Shown in pieces: positions 1-5,861 of a stretch of 14,040 nt of DNA (positions are counted from its first letter, which is position 1; every line of letters begins with the position of its first letter). Source of the stretch: Palsa-883 sp963847615 (GTDB taxonomy: Bacteria; Pseudomonadota; Alphaproteobacteria; Acetobacterales; Acetobacteraceae). Location: assembly GCA_963847615.1 (NCBI GenBank), contig CAWKAN010000042.1, forward strand, positions 1-14,040, given 5' to 3'. A program made the translations under genes and the position numbers. The notes beneath the pieces were generated by a model. The model made no database searches. It saw only the letters and a list, made by a program, of their open reading frames with translations, and was not told the origin of the DNA.

Positions 1-27
1 GCTCCCCGGCGGAAACTGTGGGTGATT
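1..27 (+). repeat. Left terminal inverted repeat of the ISL3 element
   Basis: This stretch matches the reverse complement of 1946-1973 imperfectly. The best-conserved block is GTGGG at 19-23 (counted from base 1, give or take one), plus CTC near the outer edge and GAA in the middle. The outermost base is probably just outside the window. Confidence 0.55.
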
Positions 28-42
28 CAGGGGTATGCGGGC

Positions 43-67
43 TCACCTGCATCACGGTGGCAGGTGA
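43..67. repeat. Subterminal 8-bp inverted repeat
   Basis: TCACCTGC (43-50) is the exact reverse complement of GCAGGTGA (60-67), with 9 bases between. It lies just inside the left end of the ISL3 element, where it could be a transposase-binding or transcription-blocking structure. That role is inferred only from position. Confidence 0.5.
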
Positions 68-142
68 CGGTGGCGTAGGAGTTGGTTGGTAGCGCCGCAC
101 CGGACGGCACGGCCAAGTGTGCCTCGGCCACACGGATCGCCG

Positions 143-721
143 TCAAGCCCTGCGCCTGCGGCGCACCGCTGCGCGGCTACGGGGCTTGACTGCGACGCGC
201 GTGGCCGGGCGGTCTGCATTGGTGCCGTCAATGGCGCACTCGGTTCGTCGCTGTTGTAGCACCTCGATCATTGTGCCGGCGGCTGATCGCGGGCCTGTCA
301 GGAAGCGAAAGAACTTGCGGCAGGTGGCGTCGAAGCAGCGCTGCTCGGCTTCGGACTGGCCATGGGAGAGCAGCGGCCCGCCGTCGTTGCCGATGAGGTC
401 GAGAACGACCTGCTCGATTGGCTGCTTGCGGAGGCTGCTGTCCATCTGCAATCGGCTGATGACCTCACCGCCAAGCGCCCAGATGTTGTCGCGGTGCCGG
501 CGCAAGGTCTTGCGCGATAGCTGCAGGGCCAGCAGTTCGCGCAGGAACGGCTTGAAGTATTCCACCATCCGCCGGCCAGGCGGAATGTCGCGCGCCTCAT
601 AGGCCCAGCTGCGTGGCCACTGATCGAGGTCCGGACAGTAGGCCTGCAAGGGATCGGCGACAGCCTGGTGCGCCGGTAGGCTGTCGCGTCTCCCGGTAAC
701 TCCCTTGGGTCCTGCTGCCAT
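143..721 (-). CDS. Conserved-looking hypothetical protein carried in the ISL3 element
   Basis: A 192-residue reading frame with convincing protein character in its middle: a Trp-Pro-Arg-Ser-Trp segment near residues 35-39, a basic helix-rich stretch (RKTLRRHRDN near residues 70-79) and a segment with a Gly-Gly-Pro turn near 113-115. The last 30 residues are Arg/Ala-rich low complexity. I recall similar uncharacterised proteins in proteobacterial accessory DNA but cannot name a family. It faces away from the transposase: its ATG (719-721) overlaps the transposase ATG (720-722) on the opposite strand, leaving no room for conventional leaders, so a downstream start (for example ATG at 568) is possible. 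No signal peptide or membrane segment is visible. Function unknown; it may be a passenger gene or an accessory factor. Confidence 0.55.
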   Translation of the reverse strand: MAAGPKGVTGRRDSLPAHQAVADPLQAYCPDLDQWPRSWAYEARDIPPGRRMVEYFKPFLRELLALQLSRKTLRRHRDNIWALGGEVISRLQMDSSLRKQPIEQVVLDLIGNDGGPLLSHGQSEAEQRCFDATCRKFFRFLTGPRSAAGTMIEVLQQRRTECAIDGTNADRPATRVAVKPRSRAAVRRRRRA

Positions 722-1967
722 GCGGCTGATCTCCCTGTTGAACCACTACCAGCACTTTCCCGGTTTCGTTTACGAGAAGGCGCGACATTGCGCATCGAGC
801 CAGACCATCGAGATCACCGTGCGGCCCCGCCGTGGCTCGAAGCCGGTGTGCTCGGGCTGTCATAAGCCGGCGCACGGCTATGATCATCTAAGCCTGCGCC
901 GATTCGAGTTCGTGCCTGTTTGGGGCTGCATGGTCGTGTTCCTCTACTGCATGCGGCGGGTCGATTGCCGAACCTGCGGGGTACGCGTCGAAGCGGTCCC
1001 CTGGGGCGTCGGCAAGCACCAGCTGACCAAGGCCTACATGCTGTTCCTGGCGCACTGGGCGAGGAAGCTGTCCTGGCAGGAGACCGCCGAGGCGTTTCGC
1101 AGCACCTGGGACAAAGTCTGCCAGTCGGTCGAATATGTTGTGCAGTGGGGGATCGAGCACCGGCAACTGGGCCCGATCGGGGCCATCGGCGTCGATGAGA
1201 TCCAGTATGCCAAGGGCCACAAATACCTGACGCTGGTCTACCAGATCGAGCAGTCGTGCACGCGCCTGCTATGGATCGGGCGGGAGCGGACGGTGGAGAG
1301 CTTCGAGCAGTTCTTCGCCTTGATCGGTGAAGGATTGGCCGGACAGATCGAGTTTGTGTGCTCGGACATGTGGCAGCCTTATCTCAAGGTGATCCATGAG
1401 CGGTGCAGCCAAGCCATCCACATCCTCGATCGCTTCCACATTGTCGCCAAGATGAATACCGCGTTGGACCAGGTGCGTGCCGCCGAGGCCCGCCGACTGG
1501 CCCGGGACGGCTACGAGCCGGTCTTGAAGAAGACCCGTTGGTGTGTGCTCAAGCGCACGACCAACCTGACCGAGCATCAACGGTTCCGCCTGCGCGATCT
1601 GCTGCGCTACAACCTGCGGACCGTGCGGGCCTATCTGCTGAAGGAGGACTTCCAGCAGTTCTGGGACTATGTCTCGCCGAATTGGGCCGGCAAGTTCCTT
1701 GATGAGTGGTGCCGTCAGGTCATGCGCTCCCGCATCGAGCCGATGAAGAAGATCGCCAGGACGCTACGTTCGCACCGTCCGCTGATCCTGAACTACTTCC
1801 GTGCCAGAAAGCAGTTCTCCAGCGGTGTCGTCGAGGGGCTGAACAACAAGGCCAAACTGACCATGCGAAAATCCTACGGGTTCCGTACCTTCCACGTCAC
1901 AGAAATCGCCTTGTATCACGCACTTGGTAAACTGCCGGAACCCAACGTCGCCCACGAATTCTTTTGA
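720..1967 (+). CDS. ISL3-family transposase
   Basis: This is a 415-residue DDE transposase that cuts and joins DNA at the element's ends. The N-terminal zinc-binding region has paired cysteines at C44/C47 and C83/C86. A helix-turn-helix-like DNA-binding segment follows around residues 100-145. The catalytic triad is readable as D159 (in GVDEIQ), D216 (in CSDMW) and E372 (in GVVEGLNNKAK), the usual ISL3 signatures, and the length matches the family. I chose ATG at 720 because family proteins begin with a similar MRL-x-x-LLNHY segment; an upstream in-frame TTG at 705 only adds five residues. The frame is intact, so the copy may be active. Its C terminus reaches within six bases of the element's right end. 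Confidence 0.93.
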   Translation: MRLISLLNHYQHFPGFVYEKARHCASSQTIEITVRPRRGSKPVCSGCHKPAHGYDHLSLRRFEFVPVWGCMVVFLYCMRRVDCRTCGVRVEAVPWGVGKHQLTKAYMLFLAHWARKLSWQETAEAFRSTWDKVCQSVEYVVQWGIEHRQLGPIGAIGVDEIQYAKGHKYLTLVYQIEQSCTRLLWIGRERTVESFEQFFALIGEGLAGQIEFVCSDMWQPYLKVIHERCSQAIHILDRFHIVAKMNTALDQVRAAEARRLARDGYEPVLKKTRWCVLKRTTNLTEHQRFRLRDLLRYNLRTVRAYLLKEDFQQFWDYVSPNWAGKFLDEWCRQVMRSRIEPMKKIARTLRSHRPLILNYFRARKQFSSGVVEGLNNKAKLTMRKSYGFRTFHVTEIALYHALGKLPEPNVAHEFF

Positions 1968-3234
1968 CGAGGCGATTTTCTAAGGTGATTAGGTAAGCCA
2001 GCTCGGCGCCCTCGCGCGCCATATCCCCCCGCAAAGCCGCGATGTCGCCCCGTTTTACGCCGCCGGATTTTACCTGGAAGATGATCTTAGCGTTGTCGTC
2101 CTTCCCGGTCAGGAAATAGGCGGTTCCATCAATGCCGGCATCTGCCCCCTTTTTCTCGTTGATGACGGCGCGGTTGTTGGAATAGGTCAGCACCGCCCAT
2201 TTCTCGAATTCCTTACGAAGCCTGTCATCCTTCTTGTGCGCCAGAGCCACCACCGATTCCATATCTCTCGGGATACCGTCTGTCACGATGTCAGCAAGAG
2301 TTTTCGGTCCAAACGCCTTTTCAAGACGCCGCAGAACCAGAGAGACAGACTGATAGGTGATATCTATTCCGATCCACCTGCGCCCAAGGCGTTGTGCTGA
2401 TGCAATGGTCGTGCCACAGCCGCAGTAGGCGTCTAGGACAAGGCCGTCCCTATTGCTGGACGCTTCGATCACCCTATCAAGCAACGCCTCGGGCTTTTGT
2501 GTAGGATATCCTAGGCGTTCCGCCGATGTGCGGCCAACCATGTCGATATTCCAATAATCTTTCATCCCGACAAGCGTATACCATCCGATCTCGTCCTTAA
2601 ACTCCTCGACTCCTTTGAAGTGATATGGCTTCATCCCTCGGTTGTATGATTTTTCCGTCTGGTAATTGAATGTATATCGGCCTGACTTCGTGTAGAACAG
2701 TAGCACATCGTGCTTCCGGCTAAAATGATGCTTGCTCGCGCCGCCGGATTTATAACACCAGTCTATTTCGTTCTGGAAATCCCCACCCGCTGCGCAGAAT
2801 ATGGCATCCAAAACCAGCTTGAGATAATGGCTAGATGTCGGATCGCAGTGAAGATAGAAGCTGCCCGTCACTTTCAGGACCCGATGAATTTCCGTAATCC
2901 GCAAGGACATGCTCACAAGGTAGGCGAGCAGGCTGCCCTTTCCTAGAACGGGCGCCAGCCCTTTGATGAGATCGACTAGCTTCGGCTGGAAACGGCCGCT
3001 TGCGTTGCGTAGGATTTCATCGAAGCCAGCGATAGCATGATCGTCCCATACCCACGTATCAGTGAAGGCTTGTGCCTGGGCGCGGTCCTCGGTACCGACG
3101 TTGTTGTAAATCTGGTTGTAGTTCCGTTTGGAGTTGAATGGCGGGTCGATGTAGCATAGGTCCACGGTCTCCCGCTCCAACTTCCGGCGGAGCACGTCCA
3201 GATTGTCTCCGTAATAAAGAGCATTGCCTGGCAT
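1897..3234 (-). CDS. DNA methyltransferase with C-terminal Mrr-like nuclease domain, 3' end cut off by ISL3
   Basis: A beta-class amino-methyltransferase: the catalytic DPPF motif (D30-F33, followed by NSKRNYN) precedes the AdoMet-binding motif DAYCGCGTT (268-276). This order is typical of type II/III N6-adenine or N4-cytosine enzymes. A TQKPE segment (245-249) and a WIGIDI strand (287-292) are also characteristic. From about residue 335 there is a second domain with GADAGIDG (363-370) and IIFQVKSG (384-391), the D...QxK pattern of PD-(D/E)xK restriction-type nucleases of the Mrr group, so this looks like a methylase-nuclease fusion. Native sequence ends at about E419/N420; the remaining residues to 1897 are read antisense from the IS. 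Family proteins normally continue past this point, so the product is truncated. ATG at 3234 follows the preceding stop by 3 bp. Confidence 0.88.
   Translation of the reverse strand: MPGNALYYGDNLDVLRRKLERETVDLCYIDPPFNSKRNYNQIYNNVGTEDRAQAQAFTDTWVWDDHAIAGFDEILRNASGRFQPKLVDLIKGLAPVLGKGSLLAYLVSMSLRITEIHRVLKVTGSFYLHCDPTSSHYLKLVLDAIFCAAGGDFQNEIDWCYKSGGASKHHFSRKHDVLLFYTKSGRYTFNYQTEKSYNRGMKPYHFKGVEEFKDEIGWYTLVGMKDYWNIDMVGRTSAERLGYPTQKPEALLDRVIEASSNRDGLVLDAYCGCGTTIASAQRLGRRWIGIDITYQSVSLVLRRLEKAFGPKTLADIVTDGIPRDMESVVALAHKKDDRLRKEFEKWAVLTYSNNRAVINEKKGADAGIDGTAYFLTGKDDNAKIIFQVKSGGVKRGDIAALRGDMAREGAELAYLITLENRLVKRIRGRRWVPAVYQVRDTRRFL
1946..1973 (-). repeat. Right terminal inverted repeat of the ISL3 element
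   Basis: This is the partner of the left repeat at 1-27, with about 16 of 28 positions matching when read inward. It overlaps the last codons of the transposase. The flanking base at 1974 starts the interrupted methyltransferase gene. Confidence 0.5.
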
Positions 3235-3237
3235 CCG

Positions 3238-3414
3238 TCAGCGCGCTCCCCTCCGACACGCTGGCGCCTTGGGCGCCTTCGGCGGCGGTTTGTACTGCGC
3301 GATCTGCCGCAGCTTCGCATCGAACGCGGCCTCGTCTTCATCGCAGCCAAGCTCGCGCGCCTTCTCGCGGAAGCGTTCGATCTGCGGTTTGTCCGAGGGG
3401 GGCGCCTTATTCAT
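3238..3414 (-). CDS. 58-residue acidic/basic small protein upstream of the methyltransferase
   Basis: A short frame starting at ATG 3412-3414, which overlaps the stop of the upstream gene in an ATGA arrangement, and ending at TGA 3238-3240, three bases before the methyltransferase ATG. The protein begins MNKAPPSDKPQ. It has a charged helical centre (ERFREKARELGCDEDEAAFD, about residues 13-32) and a Lys/Pro-rich tail. The coupling on both sides argues that it is genuinely translated. Small proteins of this kind often precede methyltransferases in accessory islands, as far as I recall; no function is known to me. It could be a regulator or a subunit of the modification complex (inference). Confidence 0.7.
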   Translation of the reverse strand: MNKAPPSDKPQIERFREKARELGCDEDEAAFDAKLRQIAQYKPPPKAPKAPACRRGAR

Positions 3415-4190
3415 CTGGCAAGCCTCTCTAGCACGGGTCGGAGTTTGGTAAAAGGAACCACTGTGGCGCCGATACCGAGTAGACTGAGGTCCGCCGCCTT
3501 CCAGTTGTCCTCATCGTCATAAACAATCCTTTGCAACGTGTTCTCAGGGTCGGCTTGCTTCACGTCTATGTTCGCAGCAAGCACCGAATTGATGGAACTC
3601 GCCTCGGGGCAGACGGCGTCGAGCAGGAGCCTCCGCTTACCGCTTAGCGTGAACTCATAGTCGAATTTATGCTGTTTGCTGCTGGCGCCGCTGACCGCTC
3701 TCTTGGACGACACCTCTACGAAAATCCCGCGTGCTCTCTCGATATCAATTATCCTGGCAAGCGCCTCCCTGAAGTTCTTTTTTGGTTTCCCATGATGTCG
3801 GTCAACGAGAGCGTGCGCGCTCTCTTTAGATGAGTTTGCGACAAGTGCGATGGTCCCCACCAGCTGATCCACGGTTACTGGTGGGCTGAAAATCACTCCC
3901 TCGTTTGTGGCGTTTAGCCCCTGGGCGCGCGCGATGCCTCGAATGATAGAGACCTCATCCAGCACATAGCCGCCGCCGGCCTCAAACTCATCCAACGCTC
4001 CCCCACCGTCATGAACCTTGAACTCCGCCCGTCCATCTGAAACAAACATCACTCCGCCCCCCGACACATACACCCTGACCACGCCGTTGGAGGGATAGAG
4101 GCAATGGGTTGGCACTGCGATTTCCTCGCCAGTCTGCCGGGGAGCGGGCCAGCGGGAGAGCGCAGCGTTGATTGCAGCTAAATTCGTCAC
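3411..4190 (-). CDS. Hypothetical protein, possibly DUF1828/DUF1829-type, in the methyltransferase operon
   Basis: A 259-residue soluble protein with no signal peptide or membrane segment. The N-terminal third (around residues 25-70) has a beta-rich pattern with HCLYPSNGVVRVYV followed by a FVSDGRAEF segment, which resembles the DUF1828 layout. The C-terminal part (about 160-255) includes a Lys-rich segment followed by alternating beta strands (FDYEFTLSGKRRLLLDAV) and could be the DUF1829 partner domain. That assignment is from memory and uncertain. Start and stop both overlap neighbours by 4 bp (4187-4190 and 3411-3414), so it is translationally coupled inside the operon. It may be the restriction or effector partner of the methyltransferase, but no nuclease motif is obvious. 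Confidence 0.72.
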   Translation of the reverse strand: MTNLAAINAALSRWPAPRQTGEEIAVPTHCLYPSNGVVRVYVSGGGVMFVSDGRAEFKVHDGGGALDEFEAGGGYVLDEVSIIRGIARAQGLNATNEGVIFSPPVTVDQLVGTIALVANSSKESAHALVDRHHGKPKKNFREALARIIDIERARGIFVEVSSKRAVSGASSKQHKFDYEFTLSGKRRLLLDAVCPEASSINSVLAANIDVKQADPENTLQRIVYDDEDNWKAADLSLLGIGATVVPFTKLRPVLERLAR

Positions 4191-4717
4191 AACAGGAGGT
4201 CCTTGGCAGGCAGGTTAGGAATATCCGCGTCGCCAATGTGGATGTTCGTTCTTTCGCAAAACCACCGAAAGGCATCCGCGAACGTCCTCACGTCCTCGGG
4301 CAGGATTCTAGCGACCTTCAACCTGGAAGGCAAGGCGTTCGCCCTCGCATACTGTCGATTATCTGCCCAGGTGTGGTAATGCGGCCCCGCGATTACGCCC
4401 CCGGGTTTCTCCGGGGCGTTGAGTGGATTCGGATGCTCTTCATCATCTGCAAAATCGATGCGCCAAACGCACTTGCCGATGGTGAGAAGAATGCGAAACT
4501 TCGGGGTGGCGTTGATCAGATAGTACCTAACTTCAAGTTGCAGGCCGTGTATTTCGCCAGCGATTTCGATCGCTCGCACCCACCGTCGGCAATGGTTGCG
4601 GTGGTCAGGCGACCACATACCATAACCCACAAGCGTCTTATCGGCGCGCAGCGCACTGTCTACGAGCACCCGCAAATCGCGACTGTCTGACACCTTACGG
4701 CGATCATGCGCAACCAA
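4187..4717 (-). CDS. Hypothetical protein, first visible gene of the methyltransferase operon, N terminus abutted by IS1595
   Basis: The open frame encodes up to 176 residues. The body has well-formed features: a WRIDFADDEEHPNP segment (near residues 85-98), a Gly-Gly-Val turn leading to PHYHTWADNRQ (112-122), and a C-terminal RWFCERTNIHIGD stretch. The His/Trp/Asp-rich segment could be a metal or catalytic site, but I do not recognise the family. The furthest start (TTG at 4717) lies inside the IS1595 terminal repeat, so it cannot be native. A GTG at 4691-4693 is the first possible start outside the IS; otherwise the original N terminus has been lost. The native promoter was probably removed or displaced by the insertion. 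Its end overlaps the next gene by 4 bp. Confidence 0.65.
   Translation of the reverse strand: MVAHDRRKVSDSRDLRVLVDSALRADKTLVGYGMWSPDHRNHCRRWVRAIEIAGEIHGLQLEVRYYLINATPKFRILLTIGKCVWRIDFADDEEHPNPLNAPEKPGGVIAGPHYHTWADNRQYARANALPSRLKVARILPEDVRTFADAFRWFCERTNIHIGDADIPNLPAKDLLL
4697..4711 (+). repeat. IS1595 terminal inverted repeat, transposase 3' side
   Basis: Fifteen bases that match the reverse complement of 5679-5693 with two mismatches. The transposase stop codon (4704-4706) lies inside it, as is common in this family. Confidence 0.72.
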
Positions 4718-5625
4718 GAGGTCGGTAGGTCAGCCGCTTGCCGACGATGCCTTGGAGCGCACGGGCCGTGCGAGCCTCATCATCCACACCCAGGCGGACC
4801 CTGGTGTTATATCTAAAGTTGAACTCTGCGACGTAGCGGTGCAGATGCCCTTCGGAGCAATGCTGATAGATGCCCTTCATCCCCCGTTTGAACACGCTGT
4901 AGAAGCCTTCGAGCGTGTTCGTATGGACATCGCCGCGCACATACTCACCCGCGCTATGCGCAACGAAATCGTGCTCGGTGAAGTGCTTGTTAAGATGTGC
5001 ATACTGCCCGGCTTCGTCCGTCATCACATGGCTGCCAGAATGCACATGCGCTTTGATGATCGGCAGCAGATCGGCGGCGGCAGTGCCGGAGACGTGGAAG
5101 GACCGCGCCACGCCACCCTGCGGACGACGCTCGATCAGAAGTCATGACGGCGTGCTTGTGAGCATAGCCGCGACGCTTCTCCATGCCGGGCTTTTTGCCG
5201 ATGAAGGTTTCGTCGATTTCGACGATGCTGCCGGGGCCGCCCATCGGGGGCAGCTTGCCGTCTTTCATCGCCTCGCGCAACCGATGGGACATGAACCAAG
5301 CGGTCTTGTACTGAACGTTCATAATCCGCATCAATTGATGGCTGCTGATCCCCTTCTTGCTGCTGCAAAGCAGGTATGCAGCCTGCAACCACTGATGCAG
5401 CGGCACATGGGCCAACTCGAAAACCGTGCCGACCGTCACCGTGAACTTCTTCCGGCAAGCGTAGCACTTGCGGGTCCCGATCTTCGTGCTGGCGCCGCCC
5501 AGCGCGCCCGACCGGCCGAGCGTGCCGCAGTGCGGGCAGATAGGGCCATTCGGCCAGATGATCGCTTCCAGCTTCGCCACAGCGGCGGCTTCATCATGGA
5601 AGTGGGGAGCGGAGAGGACGGACAT
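4704..5625 (-). pseudogene. IS1595-family transposase, broken by a one-base frameshift
   Basis: The first frame (start ATG 5623-5625, preceded by an AAAGGTG ribosome-binding site) contains a zinc-ribbon (CPHC near residues 30-33, CYAC further on) and the first catalytic acid in VEIDETFIG. It then loses family character after HAVMT. The next frame, ending at 4704, carries the rest of the domain: ARSFHVSGT, the second acid in VMTDEAGQY, and the DVHTNTLEGFYSVFKRGMKG segment with the third acid and its helix. Joining HAVMT to LIER restores the family pattern if one extra base (an A at 5139 or 5140 on the plus strand) is removed. I see no slippery heptamer, so decay or a sequencing error is more likely than programmed frameshifting. 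Confidence 0.85.
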
Positions 5626-5678
5626 GGCGCATCACCTTTCGATGGCGCCTTGGTATCATAGTCCTATGGGTCCGTCAA

Positions 5679-5693
5679 GTGCATAATCGCCGT
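5679..5693 (-). repeat. IS1595 terminal inverted repeat, transposase 5' side
   Basis: Partner of 4697-4711: read inward it is ACGGCGATTATGCAC, 13 of 15 identical. Confidence 0.72.
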
Positions 5694-5728
5694 CGGTAGG
5701 GGTGGCAACGTGCAAGGTAGTCCAGGGC

Positions 5729-5775
5729 CCTAGGTAGCCAGCTAGCCTAGGTAGTCGGTGATGTTGCCCCCTAGG
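5729..5775. promoter_or_regulatory. CTAG-rich cluster with three CCTAGG palindromes
   Basis: CCTAGG occurs at 5729-5734, 5746-5751 and 5770-5775, and the CTAG tetramer occurs four times in 45 bases. The first two sites form the arms of an imperfect 23-bp dyad (5729-5751) whose inner arms are TAGC and GCTA. CTAG is usually under-represented in proteobacteria, so this density suggests a selected site such as an operator or recombination site. It lies between the IS1595 end and the promoter of the gene at 5862. No regulator is identified. Confidence 0.4.
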
Positions 5776-5825
5776 AAAATGTCTACGCCTAAGGCAATCT
5801 CTTTCGATGGCGCGCCGTTTGGTGA

Positions 5826-5856
5826 TTGACTCTGGGCGGGGAATCGCCTCTATAGT
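5826..5856 (+). promoter_or_regulatory. Candidate sigma70-like promoter for the gene at 5862
   Basis: TTGACT at 5826-5831 and TATAGT at 5851-5856 are separated by 19 bases; reading the -10 as TCTATA or CTATAG gives 17 or 18. The expected transcription start falls at about 5862, on or next to the first ATG, so the message may be leaderless. Confidence 0.5.
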
Positions 5857-5861
5857 CCGGC

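Larger units (their letters stand above)
1..1973 (+). mobile_element. ISL3-family insertion sequence, nearly complete
   Basis: The element is defined by an ISL3-type DDE transposase (720-1967) and imperfect terminal inverted repeats. Reading inward, the left end (from base 1) and the reverse complement of the right end (from 1973) agree at about 16 of 28 aligned positions, including shared CTC, GAA and GTGGG blocks. The alignment implies one more base of the left end lies outside the window. The right boundary also fits biology: the methyltransferase frame next door loses family character at about 1974. ISL3 elements usually make 8-bp target duplications, but the left flank is not visible so this cannot be tested. 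The element carries a second gene on the opposite strand (143-721). Confidence 0.8.
4697..5693 (-). mobile_element. IS1595-family insertion sequence, inactivated
   Basis: The element carries a frameshifted IS1595-type transposase. Its ends are a 15-bp terminal inverted repeat with 13 matches: ACGGCGATCATGCGC at 4697-4711 against the reverse complement of 5679-5693. The total length of about 1 kb is normal for the family. The eight bases outside each end (4689-4696 and 5694-5701) do not match, and shifting the boundary by two bases does not help, so no target duplication is visible. This suggests recombination between copies or an adjacent deletion after insertion. Confidence 0.78.

Noticed and set aside
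4172..4690. Plus-strand open frame opposite the first operon gene
   Set aside because: The minus-strand gene has the 4-bp operon overlap and sensible protein features; the plus frame has neither.
4990..5147. Programmed ribosomal frameshift in the IS1595 transposase
   Set aside because: No slippery heptamer or following pseudoknot is apparent at 5139, and the family normally uses a single frame. A simple one-base insertion explains it better.
4752..5661. Plus-strand open frames opposite the IS1595 transposase
   Set aside because: The catalytic and zinc-ribbon motifs are on the minus strand.
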